Shown here in pieces: positions 1 through 8,399 of a stretch of DNA of 64,000 bases. The first letter of the stretch is position 1; each line of letters starts with the position of its first letter. The DNA is from SIG607 sp045586405 (lineage in GTDB: Bacteria; Bacillota; Clostridia; Oscillospirales; Acutalibacteraceae). Position numbers and translations under genes: made by a program. Location: NCBI GenBank assembly GCA_045586405.1, contig JAZNAG010000145.1, forward strand, positions 20,267 through 84,266, written 5' to 3'. The notes under the pieces were generated by a model. That model saw only the letters and a list, made by a program, of their open reading frames with translations. It made no database searches and had not been told where the DNA came from.

Positions 1-687
1 ATTGACATTTCCTCTCATATATCCCGTCCTCTTACACCCCAAATGGTTTTAGAGGCGGATAAAATTCTTGTTATGACAAAATCTCAATACTATGTGGTTT
101 GTGGGTTTTTAAACGGTCTTGGTATAGACAAGAACAAAGTTTCAATGCTTTCTTCTGAGGATATACCAGATCCCTTTATGCAGGATATTTCGGTTTACAG
201 AAAATGCAGAGACCGGATTTTTGAGGCTATCGATACACTTTTTGACATAAAGCGTTACTCGGTTGTTCATTTAAACTCAGAGGATGCCGAGCAAATTGAA
301 GCCATAGAAAAAGAGTGTTTCAGCATCCCCTGGAGCAAGGCAAGTATTGTAGAATCGCTGAAAGGCAACAATGTTTTCCTTGGCGTAAAGGAAAAAGATG
401 TGCTTTGCGGTTATATCAGTATGTACTACTCGGGTGACGAAGGCTATATAAACAATGTGGCTGTCAGCCCTGCTTTCAGACGACAAAAAATAGGACAAAG
501 ACTGCTTGGTCAGCTTATAGCTTTTTGTACCGATGCAAATTTCAGTTTTATTTCTCTTGAGGTGCGTGAAAGTAATTTCCCTGCCATAAGCCTTTACAAA
601 AACTTCGGTTTTAAAGAGGAAGGCAGACGGAAAAACTATTACAGTGCGCCAAAAGAAGACGCCATTATACTTACAAGAAGGTTTTAA
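1..687 (+). CDS. Low-molecular-weight phosphatase / RimI acetyltransferase fusion (5' partial)
   Basis: The frame is open from base 1, so the ATG at 43 is internal and the gene starts outside the window. The first ~80 visible residues match the C-terminal half of low-molecular-weight tyrosine/arginine phosphatases of the YwlE type: an SRPLT...EADKILVMT core, then an IPDPF general-acid loop and a YRKCRDRI helix. From about base 262 the chain becomes a GNAT acetyltransferase of the RimI type (N-alpha-acetylation of ribosomal protein S18), with the acetyl-CoA loop VSPAFRRQKIG followed by SLEVRESNFPAISLYKNFGF. No stop or ribosome site separates the two parts, so it reads as one fused protein. The phosphatase P-loop lies upstream and cannot be checked. 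The stop is 3 bases before tsaD, the usual partner of rimI. Confidence 0.8.
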   Translation: MDISSHISRPLTPQMVLEADKILVMTKSQYYVVCGFLNGLGIDKNKVSMLSSEDIPDPFMQDISVYRKCRDRIFEAIDTLFDIKRYSVVHLNSEDAEQIEAIEKECFSIPWSKASIVESLKGNNVFLGVKEKDVLCGYISMYYSGDEGYINNVAVSPAFRRQKIGQRLLGQLIAFCTDANFSFISLEVRESNFPAISLYKNFGFKEEGRRKNYYSAPKEDAIILTRRF

Positions 688-690
688 ACG

Positions 691-1701
691 ATGAAAATTC
701 TCAGCATTGAATCGTCCTGTGACGAAACAAGTGTTGCTGTAACTTGCGGCAGAGAAGTTCTTTCAAACATAATATCAACCCAAATAGACGAGCACCGCAT
801 ATACGGTGGTGTTGTTCCTGAGATAGCATCTCGCAGACACTGTGAAAACATCGCCGCCGTAGCCAACGAGGCTATAGAAAAAGCGGGTATTTCCTACAGC
901 GATATTGATGCTGTTGCCGTTACCGCTTATCCCGGTCTTATAGGCGCTTTGCTTACAGGTGTTAACTTTGCAAAGGGGCTTAGCCTTTCCCTTTCAAAGC
1001 CTCTTATCCCCGTTCATCATTTGCGAGGTCATATAGCCGCAAATTATCTTACTCATAAAAATTTAGAGCCGCCCTTTCTTTGTCTTGTGGTTTCGGGCGG
1101 TAACACCGTAATATGCAAGGTAGAAAACTACACCGATTTTTCCATAATCGGTCAGACCTTAGACGATGCGGCAGGTGAATGCTTTGACAAGGCGGCGCGT
1201 ACTATGGGGCTTGATTACCCCGGCGGTGTAAACCTTGACAAAGTCGCCACCGCTGCCGACGAAAAAGAGTATCCTCTGCCCACCCCTAAAACTAACGGCA
1301 GTGATTATGACTTTAGCTTTTCGGGGCTTAAAACCGCAGTAATAAATCTTATACACAACAAAACCCAGAAGGGTGAAAGCGTTGATGTACCTGTGCTGTC
1401 TGCAACACTTAGAAAAAAAGTTTGCGATATGCTTATTTCAAAAACTATTGCCGCGGCTGAAAACCTGAACTTTAAAAAAATAGTTTTGGCAGGCGGTGTC
1501 AGCGCCAACAGCGAACTTCGCTCTCGTATGGAACAGGAATGTAAAAAAAGAGGTTTTGAATTTTACACACCCGAACTTAAATACTGTGGTGACAACGCCG
1601 CTATGATAGGCGCTCAGGCTTATTACGATTTTAAAGAGGGCAACATTGCCGATATGTCACTGAATGCTTCGGCAACAATGCCCATAGACAAGATTTCTTG
1701 A
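691..1701 (+). CDS. tsaD: tRNA N6-threonylcarbamoyladenosine transferase TsaD
   Basis: TsaD transfers the threonylcarbamoyl group to A37 of ANN-decoding tRNAs, working with TsaB and TsaE in the cytoplasm. The 336 residues have the full family layout: N-terminal ILSIESSCDETSVAV, the metal-binding HHLRGH motif at about residues 107-112, VVSGGNT in the nucleotide fold, FSFSGLKTAV, AGGVSANSELR and YCGDNAAMIG near the C terminus. Length is normal for the family. It follows the phosphatase-RimI fusion by 3 bases and precedes a lipid kinase gene by 13, so co-transcription is likely. RimI next to TsaD is a common Firmicutes arrangement. Confidence 0.97.
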   Translation: MKILSIESSCDETSVAVTCGREVLSNIISTQIDEHRIYGGVVPEIASRRHCENIAAVANEAIEKAGISYSDIDAVAVTAYPGLIGALLTGVNFAKGLSLSLSKPLIPVHHLRGHIAANYLTHKNLEPPFLCLVVSGGNTVICKVENYTDFSIIGQTLDDAAGECFDKAARTMGLDYPGGVNLDKVATAADEKEYPLPTPKTNGSDYDFSFSGLKTAVINLIHNKTQKGESVDVPVLSATLRKKVCDMLISKTIAAAENLNFKKIVLAGGVSANSELRSRMEQECKKRGFEFYTPELKYCGDNAAMIGAQAYYDFKEGNIADMSLNASATMPIDKIS

Positions 1702-1714
1702 GGATGCGTGATTT

Positions 1715-2605
1715 ATGAAAAATCTTTTTCTTATTGCCAACCCTGCTTCAGGTACGGGCAGAATTAAAACACAGCTTTTTAACGTGGTTAATATTTTGTC
1801 AAATGAGTATCGGGTAACAGTTTATATAACCAAAAAAAGAGGTGACGCCACAAAAGAGGCGGCAAAGCTTGACGGCTCTTTTGATACCATTGTGGTTTGT
1901 GGCGGCGACGGTACCCTAAACGAAGTAATTACAGGACTGATGCAAAACAAAAATGAGTTCAGACTGGGTTATATTCCTTCGGGTACCCTTAACGAATGGT
2001 CAAGCGGTCTTAAAATATCGAGAGATATGAAAAAGGCGGCATCTGATATTTTGTCTGACCATACAATACCCCTTGATATAGGTAAATTTTCAAACAATTA
2101 TTTTACCTATACCGCTTCCTTCGGCGCTTTCACCGAAGCTTCATATTCTGCGCCTCAGGATATAAAGAACGTTCTGGGAAAACTGGCTTACTTCTTTGAG
2201 GGAATTAAAACCCTTGAGAGCATCCGTCCCATTCCGCTTAAAATTACCTGCGACGATACCGTTATAGAAGACGATTTTATTTTCGGTACTATATCTAACT
2301 CGCTGTCGGTTGGCGGTGTGGTTCATTATGACGAAACGGTTGTTGAGCTTGGAGACGGACAGTTTGAAGTTCTACTGCTTCACTACCCCAAAAATCTTAA
2401 CGATTTTAACAACCTGATTTCTGCTCTGCTCACCCGTGACCTTAACCGCAACGGCATAACCTTTTTGCAAACCGACAAGGTTGTTGTTGAAAATGCCTGG
2501 GATGTTGAGTGGACGCTGGACGGAGAATATGTTCCGCCCGAGGACACAATTTATATAGAAAATCTTCACAAGGCCGTAACCTTTATAGTACCGCCTAAGA
2601 AGTAA
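1715..2605 (+). CDS. Diacylglycerol/lipid kinase family protein (DagK/YegS type)
   Basis: A soluble lipid kinase with a DAGK catalytic domain. The N terminus carries the NPASGTG phosphate loop, then VVCGGDGTLNEVITGL, the nucleotide-binding motif of the family, and PSGTLNEWSSGL where most members have GT(A/L)ND. The C-terminal half ends in WTLDGEY, the conserved DGE substrate-binding strand. At 296 residues it matches DagK, which recycles diacylglycerol to phosphatidic acid, but the exact lipid substrate cannot be read from sequence. It lies between tsaD and the mre cluster on the same strand. Confidence 0.88.
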   Translation: MKNLFLIANPASGTGRIKTQLFNVVNILSNEYRVTVYITKKRGDATKEAAKLDGSFDTIVVCGGDGTLNEVITGLMQNKNEFRLGYIPSGTLNEWSSGLKISRDMKKAASDILSDHTIPLDIGKFSNNYFTYTASFGAFTEASYSAPQDIKNVLGKLAYFFEGIKTLESIRPIPLKITCDDTVIEDDFIFGTISNSLSVGGVVHYDETVVELGDGQFEVLLLHYPKNLNDFNNLISALLTRDLNRNGITFLQTDKVVVENAWDVEWTLDGEYVPPEDTIYIENLHKAVTFIVPPKK

Positions 2606-2636
2606 AATAAATAATCAAAAGGGAAGAGAATGAATA

Positions 2637-3656
2637 ATGTTTACAAGAGATATAGGTGTAGACCTTGGTAGTGCCACAACCCTGGTCTGCGTAAAGGGAA
2701 AAGGAATTATTATGAGAGAGCCCTCTGTTGTTGCTTATGACGTAAGAAACGACGCCGTAAGAGCAGTAGGCAGCGAAGCAAAGGCTATGATAGGCCGTAC
2801 CCCCGGCTCTATTATCGCCGTGCGCCCCTTGAAAGACGGTGTTATTGCCGACTTTGACGTTACTGCGGCTATGCTTAAAAGATTTATAAGTCAGGCTCTT
2901 AAAGGCTCACTTTTTTCAAGAGTGAGAATGGTTATCTGTATACCTGCCGGTGTTACCGAAGTTGAGAGCCGTGCTGTTTACGATGCCGCTAAAACTGCAG
3001 GTGCCGCTGAAATAGACCTTATTGAAGAGCCAATGGCTGCCGCTGTAGGCGCAGGTCTTCCCGTTTGGGATGCGGCAGGTAATATGGTTGCCGATATCGG
3101 CGGCGGTACTACCGACGTTGCTGTTATTTCCCTTGGTGATATTGTTACAAGCCAGTCGCTTCGTATGGCTGGCGACGACCTTGACAACGCCATTATTCAG
3201 TATGTAAAGAGAAAGCATAATCTTCTTATAGGTGAGCGCAGTGCAGAACAGATTAAAATTGAAATCGGCTCTGCTCTTCCCTATGAAGATGAAAAGGTTA
3301 TTGAGGTTCGTGGCAGAAACCTTGTAGACGGTCTTCCCAAAAATATAAATATTTCTTCCGCTGAAGCAAGAGAAGCTATGTCTGACGTTATAAGACAAAT
3401 TGTAGACACTGTTCGTATTACCCTTGAAAAAACACCTCCTGAGCTTAGTGCAGATATCATTGACAGAGGTATTACTCTTACCGGCGGTACTGCCCTTCTC
3501 CGCGGTCTTGCCGAGCTTATTGCAAGAGAAACCGGTATGCCTGTTCAAATCGCCCCCAACCCCATTGACTGTGTTGTTCTGGGTACCGAAAAGCGTCTTG
3601 ACGGCAGCAGCGGTTTTGAAAATTATGTTTTCCGTCATTCTAAACGTTTCAGATAG
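2637..3656 (+). CDS. mreB: Rod shape-determining actin homologue MreB
   Basis: MreB is the membrane-associated actin homologue that guides sidewall peptidoglycan synthesis. The 339-residue protein has the phosphate-1 loop DIGVDLGSATTLV, the phosphate-2 loop VADIGGGTTDVAV at about residues 150-162 and the adenosine motif LTGGTALLRGL near residue 282. VEEPMAAAVGAG-type sequence (here IEEPMAAAVGAG) is the hallmark of MreB/Mbl. It could be any MreB paralogue (MreB, Mbl, MreBH), but position directly upstream of mreC and mreD favours MreB. A GGGAAGAG ribosome site precedes the ATG. Confidence 0.96.
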   Translation: MFTRDIGVDLGSATTLVCVKGKGIIMREPSVVAYDVRNDAVRAVGSEAKAMIGRTPGSIIAVRPLKDGVIADFDVTAAMLKRFISQALKGSLFSRVRMVICIPAGVTEVESRAVYDAAKTAGAAEIDLIEEPMAAAVGAGLPVWDAAGNMVADIGGGTTDVAVISLGDIVTSQSLRMAGDDLDNAIIQYVKRKHNLLIGERSAEQIKIEIGSALPYEDEKVIEVRGRNLVDGLPKNINISSAEAREAMSDVIRQIVDTVRITLEKTPPELSADIIDRGITLTGGTALLRGLAELIARETGMPVQIAPNPIDCVVLGTEKRLDGSSGFENYVFRHSKRFR

Positions 3657-3667
3657 GAGTAAAATTT

Positions 3668-4519
3668 ATGCGTTTTTACTTTAAAACACGCAGGTTTAAA
3701 ATATGTCTTTGCATTATGGCGGCGGTTGTTGCCTCTTTAATAGTTGTTCGTATTGTGGGCGGTATACTTTCTCCCGGCTCGGGTATTATCGGTACCATAA
3801 TTTCTCCCTTTCAGGATATGGCTACAGGTATTAGTGGCGCAATACGTGACCTTGACAAGAAATTCAACGAAGGAAACGCCCTGCTTCTCGAAAATCAGAA
3901 GCTTAAAGAGGAGCTTAATGAACTAAGAGAAATTTCTGCCGAGCTTGACAATGTAAAGCGACAAAACGAGTTTTTCAAAAATTATCTTGAAATTAAAGAA
4001 GCAAACCCCGATTTCACCTTTGCCTCCGCACGTCTTATTGCCATAGATAAAGACGATTTATACTGTAACTTTACAATAAACAGGGGCTCCGCCTCGGGTA
4101 TTTCACAGTACGATCCTGTAATTGTAGGCAACTACCTTGTGGGTTATGTCAGCAGTGTTGGTATCACCACCAGCAAGGTAACCACCATACTCAGCCCCGA
4201 AATTACCGCAGGCGCCATCGGCAGCCGTTCGGGTGATGCAGGTATTTTATCGGGAACTGCCGATTTTGCCAAGGACAGAATGGTTAAGCTTTATAATCTT
4301 TCCCGTTCCTGTAACATTGTTGTAGGTGACACCATAATCACTTCGGGCGAAGGCCTTTTCCCCGAGGGGCTTCTTATCGGAAGTGTGGAAACCATCAAAA
4401 ACGATACCTACACCTCGGCTCTTTATGCCACCGTTACTCCATTTGTTGATTTAAGCAAAATAAAAGACGTTATGGTCATTACTCATTTTGACGGACAAGG
4501 CGTCTTAGGCGCAAAGTAG
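3668..4519 (+). CDS. mreC: Rod shape-determining protein MreC
   Basis: MreC links MreB inside the cell to the elongation penicillin-binding protein outside. The 283-residue chain begins with a basic stretch and one membrane span (about residues 10-32), continues with a predicted coiled coil rich in E, L and K (about 60-110) and ends in the beta-rich periplasmic-facing core seen in MreC, with the conserved pattern NRGSASGISQYDPVIVGNYLVGYVS. It follows mreB by 11 bases and precedes mreD by 10, the standard mreBCD order. Confidence 0.93.
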   Translation: MRFYFKTRRFKICLCIMAAVVASLIVVRIVGGILSPGSGIIGTIISPFQDMATGISGAIRDLDKKFNEGNALLLENQKLKEELNELREISAELDNVKRQNEFFKNYLEIKEANPDFTFASARLIAIDKDDLYCNFTINRGSASGISQYDPVIVGNYLVGYVSSVGITTSKVTTILSPEITAGAIGSRSGDAGILSGTADFAKDRMVKLYNLSRSCNIVVGDTIITSGEGLFPEGLLIGSVETIKNDTYTSALYATVTPFVDLSKIKDVMVITHFDGQGVLGAK

Positions 4520-4529
4520 GGGGCAGGTT

Positions 4530-5057
4530 ATGTTTGCAGAGAAAAAACAGTCTTTCCCCATTATTGAGTCTATACTTGCCGCCGCGGTTTTTATACTGCA
4601 TTACACCTCGCTTATAGACATTACAATTTATACCGCTTCTCCCTTTATTCTTTTATCTCTTACGGTAGCGGTAGCTGTCTTCAGAGGTGAACTTACAGGG
4701 CTTATTTTCGGCGCGGTTTGCGGCGCCGCTTGTGATGCGGTTGCTTCCTCTACCGTTATATTCAACTGTGCCGCCCTTATGTTTATAGGTTTTTTTGCAG
4801 GAATGCTTTCAAAAAATATATTCAACAAAAACTTTAAAGGCTCACTTCTTTTGTCCTTTATATTCTCAAGCCTTTATTTTGCACTTAAGTGGTTTATATT
4901 TTACCTTTTGCCTGACGTTCAGGGTAAGGTTTACAATTTTTTATGGCAGGCAGTTCCCTGCGCCATATACACAGCGCTGTTTATTATCCCCTTTTTCTTT
5001 CTTGAAAAATGGATACTCAGCGAAAAGAAACAAAAAGATAAACTTTATATAAAATAA
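4530..5057 (+). CDS. mreD: Rod shape-determining membrane protein MreD
   Basis: A 175-residue hydrophobic protein with about five membrane segments, as expected for MreD. MreD sequences are weakly conserved, so the call rests mainly on size, hydropathy and position between mreC and the PBP2 gene. The segment LIFGAVCGAACDA resembles the conserved GxxxGxxxD region of the family. The ATG is preceded by GGGGGCAGG. The C terminus is lysine-rich. Confidence 0.85.
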   Translation: MFAEKKQSFPIIESILAAAVFILHYTSLIDITIYTASPFILLSLTVAVAVFRGELTGLIFGAVCGAACDAVASSTVIFNCAALMFIGFFAGMLSKNIFNKNFKGSLLLSFIFSSLYFALKWFIFYLLPDVQGKVYNFLWQAVPCAIYTALFIIPFFFLEKWILSEKKQKDKLYIK

Positions 5058-5087
5058 AACGTTAAAACAGAAAGGTGGTGACACCCT

Positions 5088-7052
5088 TTGCCATTTGAAA
5101 GAGAACGACATAAACGCACAAACGTTTTAGCAATAGCGCTCTGCGTTGTTTTTATAATATGTACTATGAGAGCCTGTCATTTAGGCGTTATAAATGCAAA
5201 TAAATATTTAACTAAATCTGAGGGAGTTACCACAAGAACTGCTGTATTAAAGGCGCCCCGCGGAGAAATTCTGGACAGCTTTGGCAGAGAAATTGCCGTT
5301 AACCGCGAGGGCTATAATATTGTTTTCAACAGCGCTTATATCGACTTTACCACTATAAACGACACCATTCTTACCCTTTGCAATTATCTTGCCGGTGAGA
5401 ATGCTCAGTGGGAGGACAAGTTACCTCTTGAAAAAACTGAGCCTTACGCCTTTACCGACTCGGCTAACGAAGCTTTTCTGAAATCTATCGGCCTTGCCCA
5501 TTATGCTTCGGCTGAAAACGCTTTTGAAAAGCTTGTTTCTACCTATAAACTATCAGGGTATACAAGAGAACAGGCACGTATTATAATGGGTGTTCGGTAT
5601 ACTATGGTTTATTCTAATTTTTCTATTGCCAACCCTTATGTTTTTGCCGAAGACGTTCCGACCTCGGTTATGCAAAAGGTAAGTGAAAGCGGTTTTATGC
5701 TGAAAGGCGTTACGGTGGAGACTGCTCATTTCAGAGAATATGTAGATACCGACCTTGCCCCACATCTTATAGGTACAGTAGGCTCTATTTATGCTGAGCA
5801 GTGGGAAGAATTAAAGGCAAAGGGCTATTCATACAACGATAAAGTCGGTAAAAGCGGTATTGAAGCTTATGCTGAGGACACACTTCGCGGTATCGACGGC
5901 GAAATCACCTATTATATAGATGCAAGCGGTGTTATCGTTGGCAGTGAGGTTACAAAAGAGCCTGTTGCAGGTAAAACCGTTATGCTGTCCTTAGATAAAG
6001 CCATTCAGGACAACACTCAGGCAGCGCTGAAACAGGTAATTGACGAGCTGAACTCTAAGGGCGGCAGTTGTACCGGCGGTGCGGCGGTGGTTATGAATGT
6101 TTCAAGCGGTGAGATTTTTGCTTCTGCCAACTACCCGACCTACGATATGATAACCTATATGGAAGATTATAATTCGGTGTTAAATGCTCCCAATAATCCT
6201 CTTATAAACAGAGCTTTTCAGGGTATTTACCCTATAGGCTCAACCATTAAGCCCATTGTTGCAATAGCAGGTATAGATAACGGACTTGTAACCGCCAGTG
6301 AAAATATCCGCTGTGTTCATACCTACCGTCACTTTGCAGACTATACCCCCTCTTGTATGGGCACTCACGGGCTTATAAACCTTAACCGCGCCCTTGCAAA
6401 ATCCTGTAACTATTACTTCTTTGAGGTTGGTACACGTGTTGGCGCAACAAGACTTACCGATTACTTTACAAAGTTCGGTCTTGGTGTTAAAACGGGTGTT
6501 GAAATTTCTGACAGTGCAGGTCTTCTTGCCGAGGTTGCCGACGACAGCGGTGATACACTGCAGATTTCTATCGGCCAGAAAAACGCCTTTACTCCCCTTC
6601 AGCTTGCTGTCTACACCTCTACCCTTGCAAACGGCGGTGACCGCTACAAAGCGAGTTTAGTTAAAAAAATTGTTTCTTACGATTTAAAAGAAACCTACAG
6701 CGATACGACAGGTCAGGTGTTAAACTCTATTGAAATCAACCCCGAAACTTTAAGCAGTGTTAAAGAGGGTATGCTTTCGGTTACTGTAGACGGTACGGGT
6801 AGTGCTGTTTTCGGAAACTATCCTATAAAGGTGGGCGGTAAAACGGGTACTTCTCAGAACCAGGGCATTGACCACAGTATATTCGTTGCTTTTGCCCCCT
6901 TTGAAAACCCTGAAATTGCTATTGCCGTTGTTCTTGAACACGGAAACTCGGGCTTTGCGGCAGGTAGTGTTGTTAAGGCGGCGCTGGACGCATATTTCTT
7001 CTCTCAGGAAACCACTGTGGACTCCTCGCCGTCATACAGTGCTCTTCCTTAA
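5088..7052 (+). CDS. mrdA: Penicillin-binding protein 2 (elongasome transpeptidase)
   Basis: A class B penicillin-binding protein that cross-links peptidoglycan during elongation. It has an N-terminal membrane anchor (about residues 14-31), a dimerisation domain and a transpeptidase domain with all three active-site motifs: the SxxK serine in YPIGSTIKP, SCN in KSCNYYF and KTG in GGKTGTSQN. It starts at TTG (5088), preceded by AAAGGTGGTG at 5071-5080, and no better start is visible. Length (654) is normal. The gene closes the mreBCD cluster, so PBP2/PbpA of the rod complex is likelier than a division or sporulation paralogue. RodA is not in the window. Confidence 0.92.
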   Translation: MPFERERHKRTNVLAIALCVVFIICTMRACHLGVINANKYLTKSEGVTTRTAVLKAPRGEILDSFGREIAVNREGYNIVFNSAYIDFTTINDTILTLCNYLAGENAQWEDKLPLEKTEPYAFTDSANEAFLKSIGLAHYASAENAFEKLVSTYKLSGYTREQARIIMGVRYTMVYSNFSIANPYVFAEDVPTSVMQKVSESGFMLKGVTVETAHFREYVDTDLAPHLIGTVGSIYAEQWEELKAKGYSYNDKVGKSGIEAYAEDTLRGIDGEITYYIDASGVIVGSEVTKEPVAGKTVMLSLDKAIQDNTQAALKQVIDELNSKGGSCTGGAAVVMNVSSGEIFASANYPTYDMITYMEDYNSVLNAPNNPLINRAFQGIYPIGSTIKPIVAIAGIDNGLVTASENIRCVHTYRHFADYTPSCMGTHGLINLNRALAKSCNYYFFEVGTRVGATRLTDYFTKFGLGVKTGVEISDSAGLLAEVADDSGDTLQISIGQKNAFTPLQLAVYTSTLANGGDRYKASLVKKIVSYDLKETYSDTTGQVLNSIEINPETLSSVKEGMLSVTVDGTGSAVFGNYPIKVGGKTGTSQNQGIDHSIFVAFAPFENPEIAIAVVLEHGNSGFAAGSVVKAALDAYFFSQETTVDSSPSYSALP

Positions 7053-7080
7053 AATATGCCTTTACACAGCCTCTATTTAA

Positions 7081-7109
7081 TTGACAACAAAAAAACATTA
7101 TGATATACT
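7081..7109 (+). promoter_or_regulatory. Sigma-A promoter for the minD-mgsA segment
   Basis: A perfect -35 TTGACA (7081-7086), a 17-base spacer and a -10 TATACT (7104-7109) lie 44 bases before the minD start. This separates minD transcription from the mre-PBP2 genes upstream. Confidence 0.85.
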
Positions 7110-7152
7110 ATTTTTACCAAATTGAGCACTTAAAAAGGAGGTGTCGGTAAAA

Positions 7153-7887
7153 ATGAATAATCTTTTCGCCGTCACTTCGGGCAAAGGCGGTGTGGGTAAA
7201 TCTACCGTTGCTTCCTGCCTTGCAAATGCGGCTGAGGCGCTGGGCAAGAAAACCCTGCTTATTGACCTTGACGAAGGGCTTAGATGCCTTGATATGATGC
7301 TTTCTATGAGCGAATCGGTGGTCCTTGATTTATCCGACGCTTTTAACGGGCACGACGTTAATCAGGCAATTTATCCCGTACCCTCTCACCCTCTGATTTA
7401 TCTGCTTCCTGCCCCCGCTTTTTACGGAAAAATTGACGAAGAGGCTTTCGGTCAGTTTATCAGAGAGGCCGTGCAGCACTTTGATATTGTTATCGTTGAT
7501 TTTCCTGCAGGTATTGATTTAAGGCTTTATAAACAGCTGCCCGATACCACCCGTTTTTTAACGGTTTGCAACCCCGACCCCGTTAGCGTTAGAGATGCCT
7601 CGGTTGTATCTGACCGGCTAAGTGAAATCGGCAAAAACGATAACCGACTTATCCTTAACCGCTTTTCTATTGACTACATAAAAAGCGGTGTATATAAAGG
7701 TATTGACGATATTATTGATTTGTCCCGAATAAGACTTGCAGGTGTTGTTCCTACCGATACTGCTGTTTTGCTGTCACAGGCAAAGGGACAGCTTATAAAA
7801 CGGGGAAAGGCCGCTAAGGCTTTCCGCCGTATCATGAGACGACTGTTAGGCGAGGATATTCCCTTGCCAAAGGCTAAAAAGATTTAA
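7153..7887 (+). CDS. minD: MinD-type septum-site ATPase
   Basis: A deviant-Walker ATPase of the MinD/ParA family. It starts FAVTSGKGGVGKSTVASCLAN, has DLDEGLRCLDMML (matching the DxDxGLRNLD region of MinD) and ends in a basic amphipathic stretch, AFRRIMRRLLG, that fits a membrane-targeting helix. I place the start at ATG 7153: the in-frame GTG at 7141 is part of the AAAAAGGAGGTG ribosome site. The protein (244 residues) is slightly short of typical MinD (about 265). Neither minC nor minE is seen next to it, although the position after the mre cluster is the classical min position. Septum placement is therefore inferred, and a MinD-like ATPase with another role is possible. Confidence 0.82.
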   Translation: MNNLFAVTSGKGGVGKSTVASCLANAAEALGKKTLLIDLDEGLRCLDMMLSMSESVVLDLSDAFNGHDVNQAIYPVPSHPLIYLLPAPAFYGKIDEEAFGQFIREAVQHFDIVIVDFPAGIDLRLYKQLPDTTRFLTVCNPDPVSVRDASVVSDRLSEIGKNDNRLILNRFSIDYIKSGVYKGIDDIIDLSRIRLAGVVPTDTAVLLSQAKGQLIKRGKAAKAFRRIMRRLLGEDIPLPKAKKI

Positions 7888-7916
7888 CTTATTATTTAAG
7901 AAAGGATGTATATCTA

Positions 7917-8318
7917 ATGAACATTGCCCTGATTGCACACGACGCCAAGAAAGAACTTATGGTGCAGTTTTGTATCGCTTATTGCGGTATTCTTTCTCGC
8001 CATACTCTACTTGCTACCGGCGCCACCGGAAAAACGGTTGCTGAAGCAACCGGTCTTGATATAATTCGCTTTTTAAGCGGAAGTCAGGGCGGAAGTCAGC
8101 AAATAGGCTCACGTATCGGCTGTGACGAAATAGATCTTTTGCTCTATTTCCGTGATCCGTTAAATCCCAAGCCCCACGAGCCTGACGAAACATCCCTTCT
8201 GCGCCTTTGCGACGTGCATAATATCCCCGTTGCAACAAATATTGCTACCGCTGAAGTTCTTATTCACGGTCTTGAACGCGGTGATCTTGACTGGCGCGAA
8301 TATGTAAAACAACACTAA
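7917..8318 (+). CDS. mgsA: Methylglyoxal synthase
   Basis: MgsA converts dihydroxyacetone phosphate to methylglyoxal and phosphate, a bypass of lower glycolysis used under phosphate limitation or carbon overflow. The 133 residues contain the diagnostic motifs IALIAHDAKK, LLATGATGKTV, FLSGSQGGSQQIGS, FRDPLNPKPHEPD (with the catalytic aspartate region) and VATNIATAE. Size is normal. It sits 29 bases after minD, behind an AAGGATG ribosome site, the same neighbourhood as in many Clostridia. Confidence 0.97.
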   Translation: MNIALIAHDAKKELMVQFCIAYCGILSRHTLLATGATGKTVAEATGLDIIRFLSGSQGGSQQIGSRIGCDEIDLLLYFRDPLNPKPHEPDETSLLRLCDVHNIPVATNIATAEVLIHGLERGDLDWREYVKQH

Positions 8319-8324
8319 AATATT

Positions 8325-8358
8325 GGCTGTCTTACCTTATATAAAGAGTAGGACAGCC
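8325..8358 (+). terminator. Hairpin between mgsA and hisS (weak terminator or leader structure)
   Basis: GGCTGTCTTA (8325-8334) pairs with TAGGACAGCC (8349-8358) with one G-T pair and a 14-base loop. There is no following T run, so it may be a partial terminator, an RNA-stability element or part of the hisS leader. No T-box sequence is visible. Confidence 0.4.
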
Positions 8359-8399
8359 GCTTTGCGTGAAAAATATATCCTGATTGGAGTTATTATATA

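Noticed and set aside
8319..8399. T-box riboswitch before hisS
   Set aside because: The gap is only 81 bases and lacks the T-box sequence and specifier-loop architecture; aspS has just a 10-base gap.
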